Source of the DNA: Tribonema minus
Taxonomy: Eukaryota; Sar; Xanthophyceae; Tribonematales; Tribonemataceae
DNA: 64,000 bases
Direction: 5' to 3'
Assembly: GCA_017506865.1 (NCBI GenBank)
Contig: JAFCMP010000112.1
Coordinates: 434,001 to 498,000 of the forward strand
Both the position numbers and the translations under genes were made by a program. Positions within the stretch are counted from its first letter, which is position 1. The number at the start of each line of letters is the position of its first letter. The notes beneath the pieces are model-generated. The model had not been told where the DNA came from. It searched no databases and saw nothing but the letters and a program-made list of their open reading frames with translations. Positions 15,001-33,100 of the stretch are shown one piece after another.

Positions 15001-17440
15001 TTTGAGCTGGCCAATTCGTATTTGACAAAGTGACTCAGTGAGTTTCCTTGACAACGTAATTTGACATACTGACATAACTCGCAACATTATGTACGTATAC
15101 GTGCGCTGCATTGATTTCGCAATATCACTGTAAGCCAACCAATGATCCAAACATGACTGGCCTTGACCTGATATGCAAGTGCGTGCAATGTGCCTTGCTG
15201 GCTCCCTGACTGCGCACGCCATTGCAAGTGTGCGACCACAGTAGCACAGCTCGGATTTGCGCATCATTTGCGCGCACGTGAGCTTTCTGCAACATCGCAT
15301 GCTGTGCGGCAGAGCTCGTGAGCAGAACCCAACACACAAGCCTCATTTGAATGCCGCAACTCCAATTTCCTGGTGCCACACGCACAAGCAACCTGATCTG
15401 CCGCCTCATAACTTCACAAGCCACATTGACGCTGACAACTGGCCTCGACAGTCAGTCGCGCCTCAGTCAATTGTCAACACGTACCTCAATCGTAAACCGA
15501 CACCCCTCCCGTGCGCACACCGCCACCAACGCCAGTACCAGCTTCTCCAGCAGCGCGCCGGTCGCACCGCCTCCCTCTCCTGTGAACATCGCCAGCCGCT
15601 GTAGAGCAGACTGGAACTGCAAGCCAGCTGCAGCGCTCGCGCGCCCACTGCCTGCCGCGGGCACGGTTGCAGTCTCCGTTTGCTCCTGCCGCTGCGCCGC
15701 CCTGACGGTGTCCAGCAGCACTTTGGTCGCGACGCACACCAGGTGCTCTGGCAGCAGCGGCTGCGGGTCAACCGCTGGAGGCTTTGCTGCTGCCGCCGCT
15801 GAGCCTTGCAGCTCGAGGTCGAGTGCGAGCGCAGATGTGGCGGAAGTGCCGCCGGGCAGCGCCGCAAGGATGCGCGCCGCGCAGTGGCAGGTCAGCGATG
15901 TCTGCAGCGGCTGCACGACAGACGGCAGGCGCGGGTCATGCGCCAGTGCGAGCCAGCGCACACTCTCTAGCGTATCAGAGCTGAGCGTCCACTCCTGGTC
16001 GCCAGCGGAGCGGCGTGAGAGCACCGGCAGCGCCACCGCCATTGCTGTGGCGCGATCGGACGGCGTTAATGCAGGCGGAATAGTGTGCAGCGGCGTTGCC
16101 TCGTGCAGGTCCAGCAGGGCGTCCAGTAGGTCCGTGCACGCGCGCCAGCAGTACGCTGCAGCATTAGCGCTGCGGGGAAACGGCGGCTGATCGACATCGC
16201 CACTGCCTCCGGCACCGCCACTGGGGCTGCTGCCCCTGCGCTGCTGCGATGCCTGGCGCGCCGACTCATTGCGCGTGCGCACGGTTCGCACAATGCGGGC
16301 AATGCAGCGCCACAAGGCCTGCAGCGACAGCACAGGACCCTCAGCGAGCACTGATGTTGCCGCTGCGACGCGTGCATGTGCCTCCTCCGCAACGGCATCG
16401 CCGGGTGGGATTTCGTCGTCTGTTTCGCTGTTGTCGTCTGGGTGGTCGCCACGGTCGTAGCCGCCGTCGTCGTCATCATGGCTGTCGTTGTCTGAGTTGA
16501 GACTGAGCATGTCGTTCATGCGATCGTCGTCCTCGCTGGACACCTCATCCTCGTCCATGTGTGCCACCCTCCTGAGGTCGTCAGCATCGCCGCCGCCGCC
16601 GCCGCCGGCACCCCTGTCTTCCGCCAGCAGCGCTTGCCAGGTTTCCTGTCTGCAAACGGCGGCCGCCCATCGGATAAGGCGAGCGCCAGCAGCATTCTCG
16701 CTGTCAATGAAATAGGATGGCACCTGCTTGGGGCCCGTGCTGTTGGTAGCGCCTCGCTGAGGCGGACGCTGCCCACCGTTGAGCGTTTCGGTCGCCGCAT
16801 GCAGCTGAGCGACCAAATCGGCGGGCAGCGCCAGCGGGCCATTGTCTTCCATGCCAGAGGTTATGGCGCTTGACCTCCAGGGCGAGCCTGCCGGGGGGGC
16901 CATGCCGCTGCCAGGCGACCTGCGTATGTCGATGAGCCGCTCGATGATCCCGACGGCTCGCTGGACGTCATCAAGTTGCAGCTTCACAGCCAGAGCAGCC
17001 TCCAGAGCACCAATGGCAAAATTTGACAGTGCCTCCGCCAGTGGCAAGGGGACTAGCCACGCAGCGGTGCCCGTGACACGTGGGAACGCATCGCCTGCCG
17101 AAGCTGGGTCATGCCTGGACACGGCCGCGGTAGACAGGTACTCTGCCCAACGCAGAAGCTCTGACGATGGGACCGTCAGGTCACCTGCCGCTGAAGCTTC
17201 TCCGGCCTGTGATGCTGCTGCTGCTGCCACCAACAAATGGCTAAGATGATGCAGCAAGGAGCAGCAGACTGGCAAAATCGCCTGAGGGATTGGCGCGGAC
17301 ATGCCGGATCCCTTGAATGCACACAGGAAACCCTGCAGAACGCCGTGCTGGGTTTCTTCGGCGACTGGGTCGGCGCCTCCAGGTTCCGCGCCATCGCCTG
17401 CTTCGCGTTTGCGCTTGCCAGGAGCTGCTGCTTCCTCCAT
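1..17440 (-). CDS. BIG: BIG/UBR4-type giant E3 ubiquitin ligase (N-recognin), partial: 3' end lies beyond the window
   Basis: Exons in transcription order: 17440-15485, 14174-12354, 11962-11780, 11473-10155, 9544-9118, 8796-8685, 8270-7796, 7384-7141, 6847-6733, 6355-6059, 5595-4359, 3804-3600, 2722-2609, 1968-1883, 1347-825, 426-<1. All phases close, giving 3,180 residues. The start is the first ATG after an in-frame TAA. Residues 1876-1932 are a UBR box split by an intron: [18 protein letters not shown], then [14 protein letters not shown] and CDCGG, the Cys/His zinc sites that bind N-degrons in this family. Residues about 2090-2730 resemble the family's beta-propeller region (for example LTDGGELF), and residues about 2790-2900 the following beta-sandwich ([33 protein letters not shown]). 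In plants BIG acts in auxin transport and protein turnover. The C-terminal ligase module is not in the window. The intron at 6848-7140 has a GC donor. The call is firm from the UBR box; the least certain part is exon 1 and the long intron after it. Confidence 0.9.
5624..5657 (+). repeat. Two perfect 17-bp tandem units
   Basis: TGATGATGAGCTTCATA occurs twice in a row, in a BIG intron about 30 bp from the acceptor at 5596. Confidence 0.85.
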
Positions 17441-18069
17441 CGCAGGATTATTTTCGGATCTTAGTGCTGTTTGTTGATGCGGGTCGTCGCTCACTCGCTG
17501 TCGATCACACCATTATCTACCACGAGCGCACCTGCATTCCTCCGCTCCCTTTGCTACCTACTCTGCGTTTGATGCACCCACATGAGGCACTCTCAGATCT
17601 GGCGAACTTCGAAATATGAAGTGCTAGGGCTTGAAGTACATTCGTTGTAGGGTTGGTAAGGGTTTCAGTTGGGTGTGTGTGTCTTTTTTCTTATAAATAA
17701 ATAAATAAATATATTTATAAGATAAATCCAAGTGTGTGTGTCCGGAGTACTGAATACGAGTTGAGTTTGTGCTACAGTCTGTGACAGTGATAGGAACCTA
17801 GATGGTGATGGTGATGGTGGCCAAGGCTCCGCCAGTGACTCAAAAGTGTCAATGAAGCACATCACAAGGATTGTGGTCGACAAACAGAGCTCCATTTTCA
17901 CATGACAAGCATGACAAGCAAGTGTACTGGACATTGATGACAGCATGACCTCGTCCTGTTGAATGCCAAAAGAAAATGCTGGAATTTAGGAGAGCCAGCT
18001 TGAAGATTTTTTTCTTTTTTTCAAGCTCGATCGTGGGTGTGCTTCCCTCTGCATCGGTCCTGCTATGCC
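17441..18069. promoter_or_regulatory. Divergent intergenic region between BIG (minus) and the CaMK-like kinase (plus)
   Basis: The two start codons face away from each other across 629 bp, so this stretch must hold both 5' UTRs and both promoters. The only AT-rich block is a TAAA microsatellite at about 17690-17726, which includes TTATAA-like strings on both strands. It lies about 250 bp from the BIG ATG and 345 bp from the kinase ATG, so it could be a shared core-promoter element, but nothing shows this directly. No further gene was seen here. Confidence 0.5.
17690..17726. repeat. AT-rich (TAAA)n microsatellite
   Basis: Tandem taaa units run into atatttataag, in an otherwise GC-rich region. 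It sits inside the divergent promoter interval. Confidence 0.8.
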
Positions 18070-23005
<4,936 letters not shown>

Positions 23006-24108
23006 TGACGATGTGCGACTGCTCTTTGAGATCTGCGTGCGGCGCCTGCCAGCAGGAGCAGCACCAGCTGCAGCAGCAGCAGCTAGCAGTGCAAGATCCG
23101 AGTGTGCCCGGTTGAATGCGCGGAGCACGCTTGCTGGCACAGTAGTTGGTTCAGAGCGGGCTGTGCTGTTGTTAGTCAGCAGCTGCTGCCAGCCTTTCAG
23201 GTAGGAGTATCGGGAGGCCGTCTGTTGAGCAGGCCCCTCTGCGCATGGGTTGCCATGGTGTACGATTAGCCAGGGATTGGTTCCGCGATTATGGTGCTTG
23301 TGAGTCCAGCCCCATACTGCCTGCACAGCAGCTACAAGCAAGCGCAGGCACTTGAGTTTGGTGCCTGAACCAAGTCTGTGCAGCTGATGATATCGCATGT
23401 TGTAACTAGGTCCAGTGGTCTCAACGGCATGGGGCAGCACCACATAGGGGATATTCCAGTAGTGCCGAACAGCGTGCATGCAGGCCCAGGTGCAGATGTG
23501 CGGCGCTGTCAGATGATGAGAATTATTGTGTCGGGCGTCTTGTTCATGACTTTCCACCAGAGTTTCTCAACTCTTGTGACGAGGCACATCGGGCGATGTG
23601 CTCATGGCCCATTGGTGCCGACATTGAGATGCCAATACTCGCCGCTGAGCAGAGTGCTGTTAAGTGATCTGGACCACTTTTGTGCGCCGACAAATACAAC
23701 CGCTGGTGACCTTGTGCGCGGGGCAGACAAGGTTACTGCAAAAGCTACTTGCTCATCATCTCTTGTGCCGGGGTGCACATTGTACTTGAAGTTGCCTTGG
23801 TTGGTTGTGTTGTACGCACTTCAAGGTTTCTCGGTTCTGTATGTGTGCCAAGAGCAGGGCATACATCCATGAATGTTCATCTTCATTATTGATTATTATG
23901 AACCCATGTCAAAACACAGTGAATGATACTTCAGACATCAGTATAGTAGTTGCCGGAAAACATCGCGACGAGAAGCTTATTGGGCAGTGTAAGGAGGTTA
24001 ATTTTTAAATGCCACGAATGCGAAAGGGCTGACATCTGCAGCTCTGAAGTTTCAGAGTGATGCATAGCTGAACATGACACAATACATGCAGCCCTCAAGC
24101 AGAAGCCG
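23006..24108. other. Tail-to-tail intergenic region (3' UTRs of the kinase and the ankyrin/IQ/WW gene)
   Basis: About 1.1 kb between two convergent stop codons. The sequence drops to lower GC with no conserved coding signal. An open frame on the plus strand at about 23378-23872 has no ATG at its reported start and resembles nothing I recognise, so I treat it as chance. A TGTAA string, the usual poly(A) signal in many green algae, occurs near 23401, about 400 bp after the kinase stop. Confidence 0.6.
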
Positions 24109-27100
24109 TCAACTCCCTGCTGTAAGTTGCAGTACAGGAGCTCCACCACCAGGCCTATCCCAGCTGCTCTCCCCAGTAATCACATTGTAATAGTACATGT
24201 AGCCATCAGCCGCGACCGCCTCGTCCCAGCCCTCCGGCAGAAGCGCCGGCCACGCCTGCTCCCCTTCTTGTGCGCCGGAAGTGGAAGACAGCGGCAACGC
24301 GAGGCCGCCCGCGCCGCCGCTGCCACCATGTGATTGAGGCTTGCCCTGCAGCCAGCGCAGCCGTGCCCCCATCGCTGCCGCATACAGGCCGTTTTCACCC
24401 GCCATGTAGCGCCGCCACATGCGCTGCAGCACGCGCGCCGCGGCGTGCGCGCGCGGCTGAGCGAGGGCCAGCTCGTACTTGCGCCGCGCGTACGCCGCCT
24501 CGCGCTCCCTGTCCGCCGCCTGGACGTGCGCCATGACGGCCTGGGCGTCCGTCGCGTCGCGCGCCGCGATGCCCGCGGCGGCGGCGGCGGCGGGCGCCAG
24601 CGCCAGGAAGCTGTCGAAGTTCTCGCGCAGCAGCGGCGCGCGCGGGTCCGCCGACATGGCCCTCACAAAGGCGATGAGCGCGCCGGTGCCGTCGCCGAAC
24701 ACCAGCCAGCGGCATGCCGCGTACGTGTGCCACGCCAGCGCGCCACCGCCGCCGCGCGCAGCCGCGAACCGGTAGAAGCCCGCCTCGGCGAGGCTGAAGC
24801 GCTTGAGCGCCTGCGGGTGCGCCGCGCGCCCGCGCGCCGCCAGCGCCAGCGCCGCCTCCGGCGCCTCGTCGCCCGCCACGAGGCCGAACGTCGCGTACGC
24901 GAGCAGCAGCATGTCGTCGTCGGGGCCGCGGCGCGCCATGGCGGCGAGGGCCTGGTCGTACAGCGGGCGCGCACGCGCGAGGTTGCCGCGCAGCACGTGC
25001 AGGTGCAGCATGTAGTTGAATAGGCGAACGCGCGAAGTGGGGGCGGCGAGGTACGCGTCCTCCGCGCCCGCCGCGATGCGCTGCGCGGCGACGATGCGCG
25101 AAAGGCGCGCGAGCGCGTCGTGGCGGCGCCACGCGCGCTGGCGGCGGCGAGGGCGGGCAGGCGGGGGAGCAGCATAAGATGACTGTCAGCAAATTGCGCA
25201 ATGATTCTGCCTGCAACTTCTACGCGGAATGCTTAGTTGTGGAAGGTAGCATGAAGTCAGCATGACCACGGTCTGTTGCATTCAGTGTTTGCACGCACTG
25301 CAATCAATTTGTCCCAGTAGTGCCTGTGCAGCGCATTGGCGATGTCATTGTCACTGACGGCTGCTGCATCCACCAACGCATGCAGCAGCGTCTATCAGCA
25401 CACCGGTGTGCCCAAGCAGGTGTAACACTCATCACGGTCTCTTGTGTCACTGAGGCGCAACCTCATTGAGCACTGCTTCGACTGCCACTTTTGTTCAATT
25501 ACCATCAGTGCTATATCACCAGTTGCTGGAAGCAACAGCGGGCTCACCTGCATCATCAGCGCCGCCTTCTCCTCCTTCGGCCACCACCCATGCGCATGGA
25601 AGTACGCCCTCTCCTCCGCTTCCGCCCTGTCGTGATCGGCCCACGCCGCCGGCTGCCGGCACGAGTACTCCCCGGACGCGTCCCTGTAGAAGTGCAGACC
25701 CGCCGCAGCCCCCGCCGCTGCCGCCGCACCTGCCACCGCCGCCCGCGCACCCAATGCGTCCTCCACCGTCGCGAACACATACTCGTCGTGCCCGCACCAA
25801 GCGCGACACGGCGCGCCCGCGGCCGCGCGCGCTGCCTCCCACTGCGCCGCGGTCCAGCTGCGCGCGGCGAGCGACGCTGTGCGCTGCCGCGCTGCCCGGC
25901 GACCGCGCCACCCGCGCACGGCGCGCTGCAGGAAGAGCGCGGCGCGGATGTCGTCGCGGCGGCGCTGGCGCAGGATGCGCATGTGCGACAGGCGGCGTCG
26001 GGCTGCGGCGCCGCGTGCGAGGGCCTGTATGCTGGTGGCCGCTCGGTTGCGCAGGGCGTGCTGCGCGCGCTTGCGGCGGCGTATGTGGCGTCTGCGCGTT
26101 TGTGCATCATGCAGGGGAGGGGGCGAGGCGGCGCAGGCACACGTGCGTCAGCGCAGAGTGCGGTGACGGGATCCTTGATACCGTAAATGCCCGAGTACAG
26201 CGGCTTCGCCAGCACCGCCATTGCTGTCACCAGAGATGTCCGCCATCGCCAGCCACCATCATGCTCGCCCTTGTAAACGCCCCCTCCGGGCCCTAGTAAA
26301 CTGCCCCCTCTGCTAGCTGGCATGCATTATGGAGGAGCTAAGCCCCCCCCCCCTTGTACAGGCCCCTCCCCCCTGTAAACGCCCATGGGCGTGCTGTGCA
26401 AAGTTCCAGATCCGCTGGGGGGGGTCGTTTACTCGGGCATTTACGATATTGATGCTTATGCTGATTACAATCGAGTTGCGGTTGCAAGTACTTGATACAC
26501 CAGACAAATACTCCTTACATAACTCCACAAGGTGCCCTTTATCATGCATAATGAGTCTAATGCCATTCAAGTGGCTCACTCATTGACAACTTCAGTGTTT
26601 TGAAAGCATGCGCAGATCAGATACCTGGCCAGACGCTGTATGTTGAGGACTGATTGCGCCTGCAGGCGCTTCGTGGCCACCACTTTCTTGGCGAGCCTGC
26701 ACCGCCATACCCGCTGCAGAGCCTGTGGCGGCGCAGGAGCATGCACAGGGACAGACTCCATTGCATCAAAATGTCAGGTGTGCCACAAGCAACATACACA
26801 CACAGTGGCCTCACCACCATTACAGTACCGAACAAGCGCGAGCAAGGACGCTGTGCGACGCCTTCTGTGTCAAGCACAGTAGCTCTGAACCAAATTGCAG
26901 ATGGCCGCCGCCATGATGCAGCGGCCTCAACTGACAGAAGAAATACGCTGTGAGCATGTGCTCACCAGCGCAGCCTGTAGGCGCCGGCGCTCCATACCCC
27001 ACTCCGCGGCCTGCCGCTGAAATGACTTGCGGTACGCCGCCAGCGCCGGCGGTGCGTCCCCCGCCACGACAGCCGTCTCCAGCCGCTCGTACGCCAGGTC

Positions 27101-30100
27101 GATCTTGGGCCGCAGCGCCATGACCTGCTCCGCCGTCACTCCTCCCTGCGCGTCGCCGTCGCCCGCAGCTTCGCCTCTGGGCGACGCGGCGCTCATGAAC
27201 GCGCTGCCGCCAGACGTCAACGACGCGCTGGCAGGCGACACGGGCTTCCGCGGCGACGCCGCCCGCGCTTCGTACAGGCTCGCATCCCAGCGCTCTCCCA
27301 TCACCGGCGCCGGCGGCGGCGCCGCTGCACCTCGGAGTGGCTGCCTTTGCTGCACTGCGCCGCCGCGCTTGTACCGCTGCTCGATGACGCGCGCCGCGCG
27401 CGCGGCGCCGGCCATGCGCGCCACCCCCAGCGGCACCAGCCCCGCCCAGCTGCGGCGCCCCACGTTGACGCCGTACGCGCACAGGTGCGCGAGCGCCGCC
27501 GCGGCGTCCGCGCGCGCCGCCACGTGCGCGGCGTTCTCGCCGTCGCGCGTCTCCGCGTCGGCGTCGGCGCCCGCGCCCAGCAGCGCCAGCACCGCGTCCG
27601 CCGCATCTGCCGCGCACGCGACGTGCAGCGGCGTGCGCCCCGCGGCGTCGCGCGCATCCGGGTCCAGCGTCGCCGCGGCCAGCATGGCCTCGAGGCACCG
27701 CAGCCGCGCGGGCGGCGCCGCGGCGGACGCGGCCACGTGCAGCGGCGCGGCGCCGCCGCCGCCGAGCGCGCCGACGTCCGCGCCCGCCTCGCACAGCAGC
27801 GCGACCACCGCCACCAGCGCGCCGTGCTCGCCGCCGCCGCCGCCGCCGCCGCCGAAGCCGCTGCCCATGGACATGCTGCTGTCGGAGGCGTCCGCATACG
27901 ACGCGGGCGCGGCGTCCAGCCCGCGCAGCGCGAGGTGCAGCGCGCTGTCGCCGGCGTCGTCGAGGGCGTCGACGTCGGCGCCGGCGGCGATGAGCACTGC
28001 CGCCGCGTCGTGCGCCGCAGCAAGCGCGGCGGCGTGGAGGGGCGTTCTGCCGTCGGCGTTGCGCGCCTCGACGTCGGCGCCGAGCTGCAGCAGCGCCGCG
28101 GCGAGGCCGTCGTAGTTGTCCTCCGCCGCGATGTAGAGCGCGGATCTGCCCTGGGAGTCACGCGCCTCCAGCTCCGCGCCTGCAGCACAGGCAGGTGCTC
28201 AGGGTTTCAACACTTGCGCATTGAGGTGGCGACGCACAGTAAGGCAATACCATACGCAACAGCCCAACGGTCTTGGTCTGCAGTAGAGTGGGTAGATCTC
28301 GGAACTACTCGACTTCAATCTGAGGGTCAACAGCTTCCGATCCTCATGAGGCACGATCCTCATGAGGCAGGTTGTCCGGATGACCCTACGCGCAACACCG
28401 CCAGCGACGCACCTGCGGCAACGAGCGCCTTCGCGGTGACCGCCGCGCCAATCTCCGCCGCAGCGAGCAGCGGCGTCCTGCCACGGTCGTCCAGCGCCGC
28501 CAGGTTTGCCCCTGCCTCCACCAGCGCCGCCACCGCCGCATCCCTCCCCAGGCCGCGCGACGCCGCGGCGGCGTGCAGCGCTGTGACGCCGCCGTCGCCC
28601 GCCGCCACCGCGTCGACGTCGGCGCCGTGGCGCAGGGCCAGGCGCACGCACGGCGCCGACGCCGCCGCCGCCGCCGCGTGCAGCGCGGTGGCGCCGGACG
28701 GCAGCGCCTGCGCGGCGGCGGCGGCGGGCCAGCGCAGCAGCAGCGGCGCGAGGCGGGCGCGCGAGCCCGCGGCGGCCGCGCGCAGCACGGCCTCCGTGTA
28801 GTGGCGCGGGTAGGCCGCGCGGCCGCTGCAGCCGCGCCAGTGCGCCTGGATGGCGGTGGCGGCGGCGGCGCGGCGCGCGGCGCGGCGGCGCGCGAGGGCG
28901 GCGCGCAGGCGGTGGCAGCGCCATGCGCGCTGGACAGCCTGCGCGATGAGGCATTCAGCACCAGGAGCAGTTTCAGCACTGCTGTGAGGCTTTGGTGCAA
29001 GTGAGCAGCCTTGTGCCACAGCGCTCACATATCTAGCGTATCAAAATGGTCCTGTTGCATGCAGCAGTGCTCACGGACCCTGTTGGCTCTTTTTGAGCAG
29101 TTTGCACAAGTCACTGACTCACTGCACATCTCTTATGCAAGACCGTGCTTTGAAGCTCTCAAAGACTTTGCCCTAATATGAGCCATACATGCTGGAAATA
29201 CGTAAATGCTACTGCGGTATGTCAGTTGCTCATGTTCTCCACCACGTTGCTCAATCACTACATGTCAGTGACAAGCGCTAAGCAGGAGTCCAGCATCATG
29301 AACTCCTTGTACAGTAATAGCCTGCACTATGTGCAAGCAGCCACGCAAGTGACCACGGCAGCCGAGCTTTGACGTATTCGCAGGTTGGCAACGTCACGCT
29401 GCAGCAGCGGTCCTGCAAGGATCACCACGCCGGCACTCACCTGCGCACACTCATCCACGCTCGCAGCTGCGGCAGCGTCGCTGGCCTGCCGTGCCAGCTC
29501 CTGCTCCTGCTGCTGCAGCTCTTGCCACTGTCGCTGCTCCTGCTCCCAACGCTCCTGCTGCGCCTGCTGCGCGAGCCACCTCTCCTCCTGCCGTGCCCGT
29601 GCAAACTCCAGCCAGTCCGCGATCGACGCGGCCACGAGCCGCCGCCGCTGCGCGCGCTGCCACGCCTCCTTCCGCCGCCAGCATGCGCCGCGGCCGCCCG
29701 CATACCGCCGCCACCTGCGCACCGCGACGGCGCGCGCCTGGCCCCTCATACGCTCTTCATAGTGATCCCGTGCACGCAGCGCGGCCTGCGCGATGCGCGC
29801 GCGCTCGCGCGCTCTCCGCCGCCTCTCCGCAGCGCGCCGCGCCCAGCGCGTCACCGCGGCGCCGGCCCGCAGCTGCGCGCGCAGCTGCGCCACGGCGGCG
29901 TGGGCGGCACGGCCGCGCGCTGCCGCGCCCAGCCGCTGCGCCACCGCCCCCCTGGCCAGCGCGCAGCGCGCCGCGAGCTCGCGCCACGCGGACAAGTGCC
30001 GCTTCAGCGTGTCGACAGACCACGCAGAGGCGCGAAGCCTGACCGCGGCCCGCCGACCGGCGGCGGCGCGCCACCCGCGCAGCGCCGCACTCGCCGCTTG

Positions 30101-33100
30101 GCCGCGCACGCACGCGCGCAGGGCGGCGGCGCCCGCCGCCCGCGTGCGCAGCGCCGCCAGCTGCGCCGCGCCGCTGCGCCTGAGCAGCGCTGCGCGCCAC
30201 GCGCGCTGCAGCACCGCCGTGGCCTTGCGCCGGCGCGCCTCTGCCGCCGTGACGTGCACCAGAGCCAGAAATGCGCGCCGCAGACGGTGGCGCCGCGCCA
30301 GCGCCGCCGCCGCGGTGACCGCCCGCCACGCTGCGAAGGCTGGACGTGTGGTCCGCGGTCGCTGAGCGATGATGCGGCGCTCCGCCTCGATGCACGCGAC
30401 TTCGAAGCGGAGGGCCCTGTCGAGCTGGCGCGTGGCCGTCTGCGCGTCTGCTTGTTGCCTGCGCATGACAGTGGCGAGTAGCGCATGGTAACTGTTTGGA
30501 AGTGTACATAGCTGGTCTGAGAAGCACACACTCATGTCGACGAAAACGAATGTGAGGGGCACACTGTGTCACTCCGCATATCTAGATGTGTTTGCCGAAC
30601 ATGAAAGGATAATGCATGTGTGGCCAGTGCCATCCTCGGTAGACACCATCCCTTCCAACAGTACGCTGAGCGGGCACTGGCGATGCAGCATGTCGATGCA
30701 ATAGAGAAGGCATGTCCTAGTACCCCACAATTCGCACACAAACACTTCTGCTTGCATGAATATGCACATCTTGACACCTTAAATGCCAACTCTGCAGAGC
30801 TTTTCGATTGTGTAACAATACCTGGCAACGTCCTCAGCGCAGCGCCGCCGCCGCGCTGCCTCCGCTGCGGCCGACATGCGCAGGCGGTCCCGCTTCGCGC
30901 GCAGCACACCGGCCCTGGCCCTGGCCGCTGCGACTGCAGCTCGTTCCGCGAGCCAGCGGCGCCAGCTGCGCTGTATGATGGTGGCAGAGTCTGCGACACC
31001 AGACACCACGCAGATTGCGCCGACATAGATCAGATGCTCATGTCGTCATGTTCACACCGCAATGCCAGTGCGCCGGTGCAGTAGCAGAGGAGGCGTGCGC
31101 GCTGCGGGGTGCACATGGCAGCGGCAGCGGCAACAGCTGCACAGGAGCCCAAACTAAGCGCCCACCATCATCATAATGCGCCAGTGAGGCGGAAACCAGC
31201 ACTGTGCACTTACAATCACGCGCCACACACCTGTCTGCAGCAGCAGCAGCGGCGCCTGCCAGTCCAGATCCGCGACGGCGTCCTCCGCCACCTGCGCCGC
31301 TGCCGCGCGCAGCACCCATCCGCGCAGCTGCCGCAGCGACTGCAGCGCCGCGGGGCTGAGCGGCAGGCGCTCACGCAGCCCCGGCAGAGGCGCTGACATG
31401 CTCCACCTGCACGTTGAATGCGCCACAATGGCGGCATCAGCGTGAGTTTGTGCCTTCGCCCCTGCTGACTTGCATATGCATCAGAAGCAGAGGTACAGGG
31501 CAGGGGGCATCTGACAGCCGCCCTTGCAGCACGAGCGCACGCGTGACGACACCACTGTATACGCAACATTATTGGTATTTGCCGGCTCCAAAAGGTCACT
31601 CCCTGACTTGCAAGAGCGCACATGTCTTGCAGCAAATGCATACATACCATTGCTGTACCTGTCCAAAGTGTCATCAATGCCACCAGTAGCTGCAGACGGC
31701 GCTGGTGGCGGGTGGCTGTGCGCTGGCGTCATCAGGTCCCCCCATGCAATGCCTGCAGCTCGTTCGGCTGCTGCCGCGTCTGCACGAAGCTCGTCGCAGG
31801 CAGCCACGCACTCCACGCGCTCCTGCTGCGCAGCCCACAGCCTGGCCTTCAGTGCGGCAACCGTGTCGAGCGACTGTCGCAGCGGCACACAGGGGCATAC
31901 ATGCGTGTCACGAGATGGGCCATACTGTGGGTTCACATGTGTTGGTCGTGCAGTACCGGCATTGTCAACGCACCTTACGCGCGCACTGGTTCTAGTGCTG
32001 TACGCCAAGCGTCCATGTGTGTGATCGTGTTGCTGTCACCGGTGGCATTGACATGATGGCAGCGCAAGTATGATATGTATGCCTGGACAGTGCCATAATG
32101 TCTCAACATTCCAGCTCACGAGCTGACATTACATCGATGCACCTCATTGGCAACATCCGTGCCAGCCAAGTGAAACGAAAAGGTGACTCACAACCCAACA
32201 CCATGGAAGTACTTTTAAGCGTCTTGCAGGGGCAGCCCACGAGCCCAACATTACCAAGTATCAGATGCTTGGGTGCCAGCACTACCAGCCCACTTCCTTC
32301 AGCTATTCACGCGGGGAAGCGCTGCGGCACACACCTGCTGCTGATCTGAAACCACCGCGCGATCATAGTCGTCACCACCAGTGGCAGTTGCAGCAGTTGA
32401 GCACTGTGGCTGAAGCATGCGCAGCTCGTGCCGCAAGCGCAGCAGCTCAGCATCCAGGTCGTGCAGCGCGCGTGCCTGCGCCTCCATGGCAGTTGCAATG
32501 CCGGCACGGTCGCGGTCGCACGCCAGCGCTGCCTGCGGGTCAAGCGATGGTGAGAATGACGTACGTGGTCATGCTTTAAGGTAGTCAGATGGTGCAGCAG
32601 TGTGCGATGACGCCGCTGCTCGATGCCTTAGGCCGTGACGGCTGGAACACTATCTTGCATTGAGTCAGTGCGCAAACTCGCCGACACTGCAGCCATGCAT
32701 TGGGACATGGTCCCCAAACGAAGAATTGCATATATGAAATCTACATTTCTCCTCAAAGTTTAAACACTAATGATTAAGGAGAAATTTGTGATTGCCAGAC
32801 CAGATGCTCGACAAGAAATAGTTGTAGCGTCTAACGCTTCATGGTCTCGAAACCTGGCATCTGCACATCGACTTGACATCCATTTGACCGAGCTTTCGAC
32901 ACGCGCCATCGCTCGCTTCACTGCACCCCAATCCTGTCACCCCTTTACTGCTTACTCCTCGAAACTCCTACTGTAGAAGATTACGCAGTGCGCATGCTGT
33001 CCAAACCCCCATCTGGCACCTGCTCGCCTACTGTACCTGATAGGCGTCCAGCCTCGCCGCCTCCACTCCGCTGGTCCGCTCGCGCGCCGCCGTGCGCACG

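Noticed and set aside
17441..17494. BIG start at a GTG at 17494
   Set aside because: GTG is not a likely start here. The first ATG after the in-frame TAA is at 17440.
23378..23872. Plus-strand open frame of 164 codons after the kinase
   Set aside because: It begins at a GTG, has no family likeness and lies between two convergent gene ends.
29369..30481. Long Arg/Ala/Pro-rich open frames antisense to the ankyrin/IQ/WW gene
   Set aside because: High GC removes stops from the opposite strand. The minus-strand frame has IQ motifs and phase-consistent splice sites.
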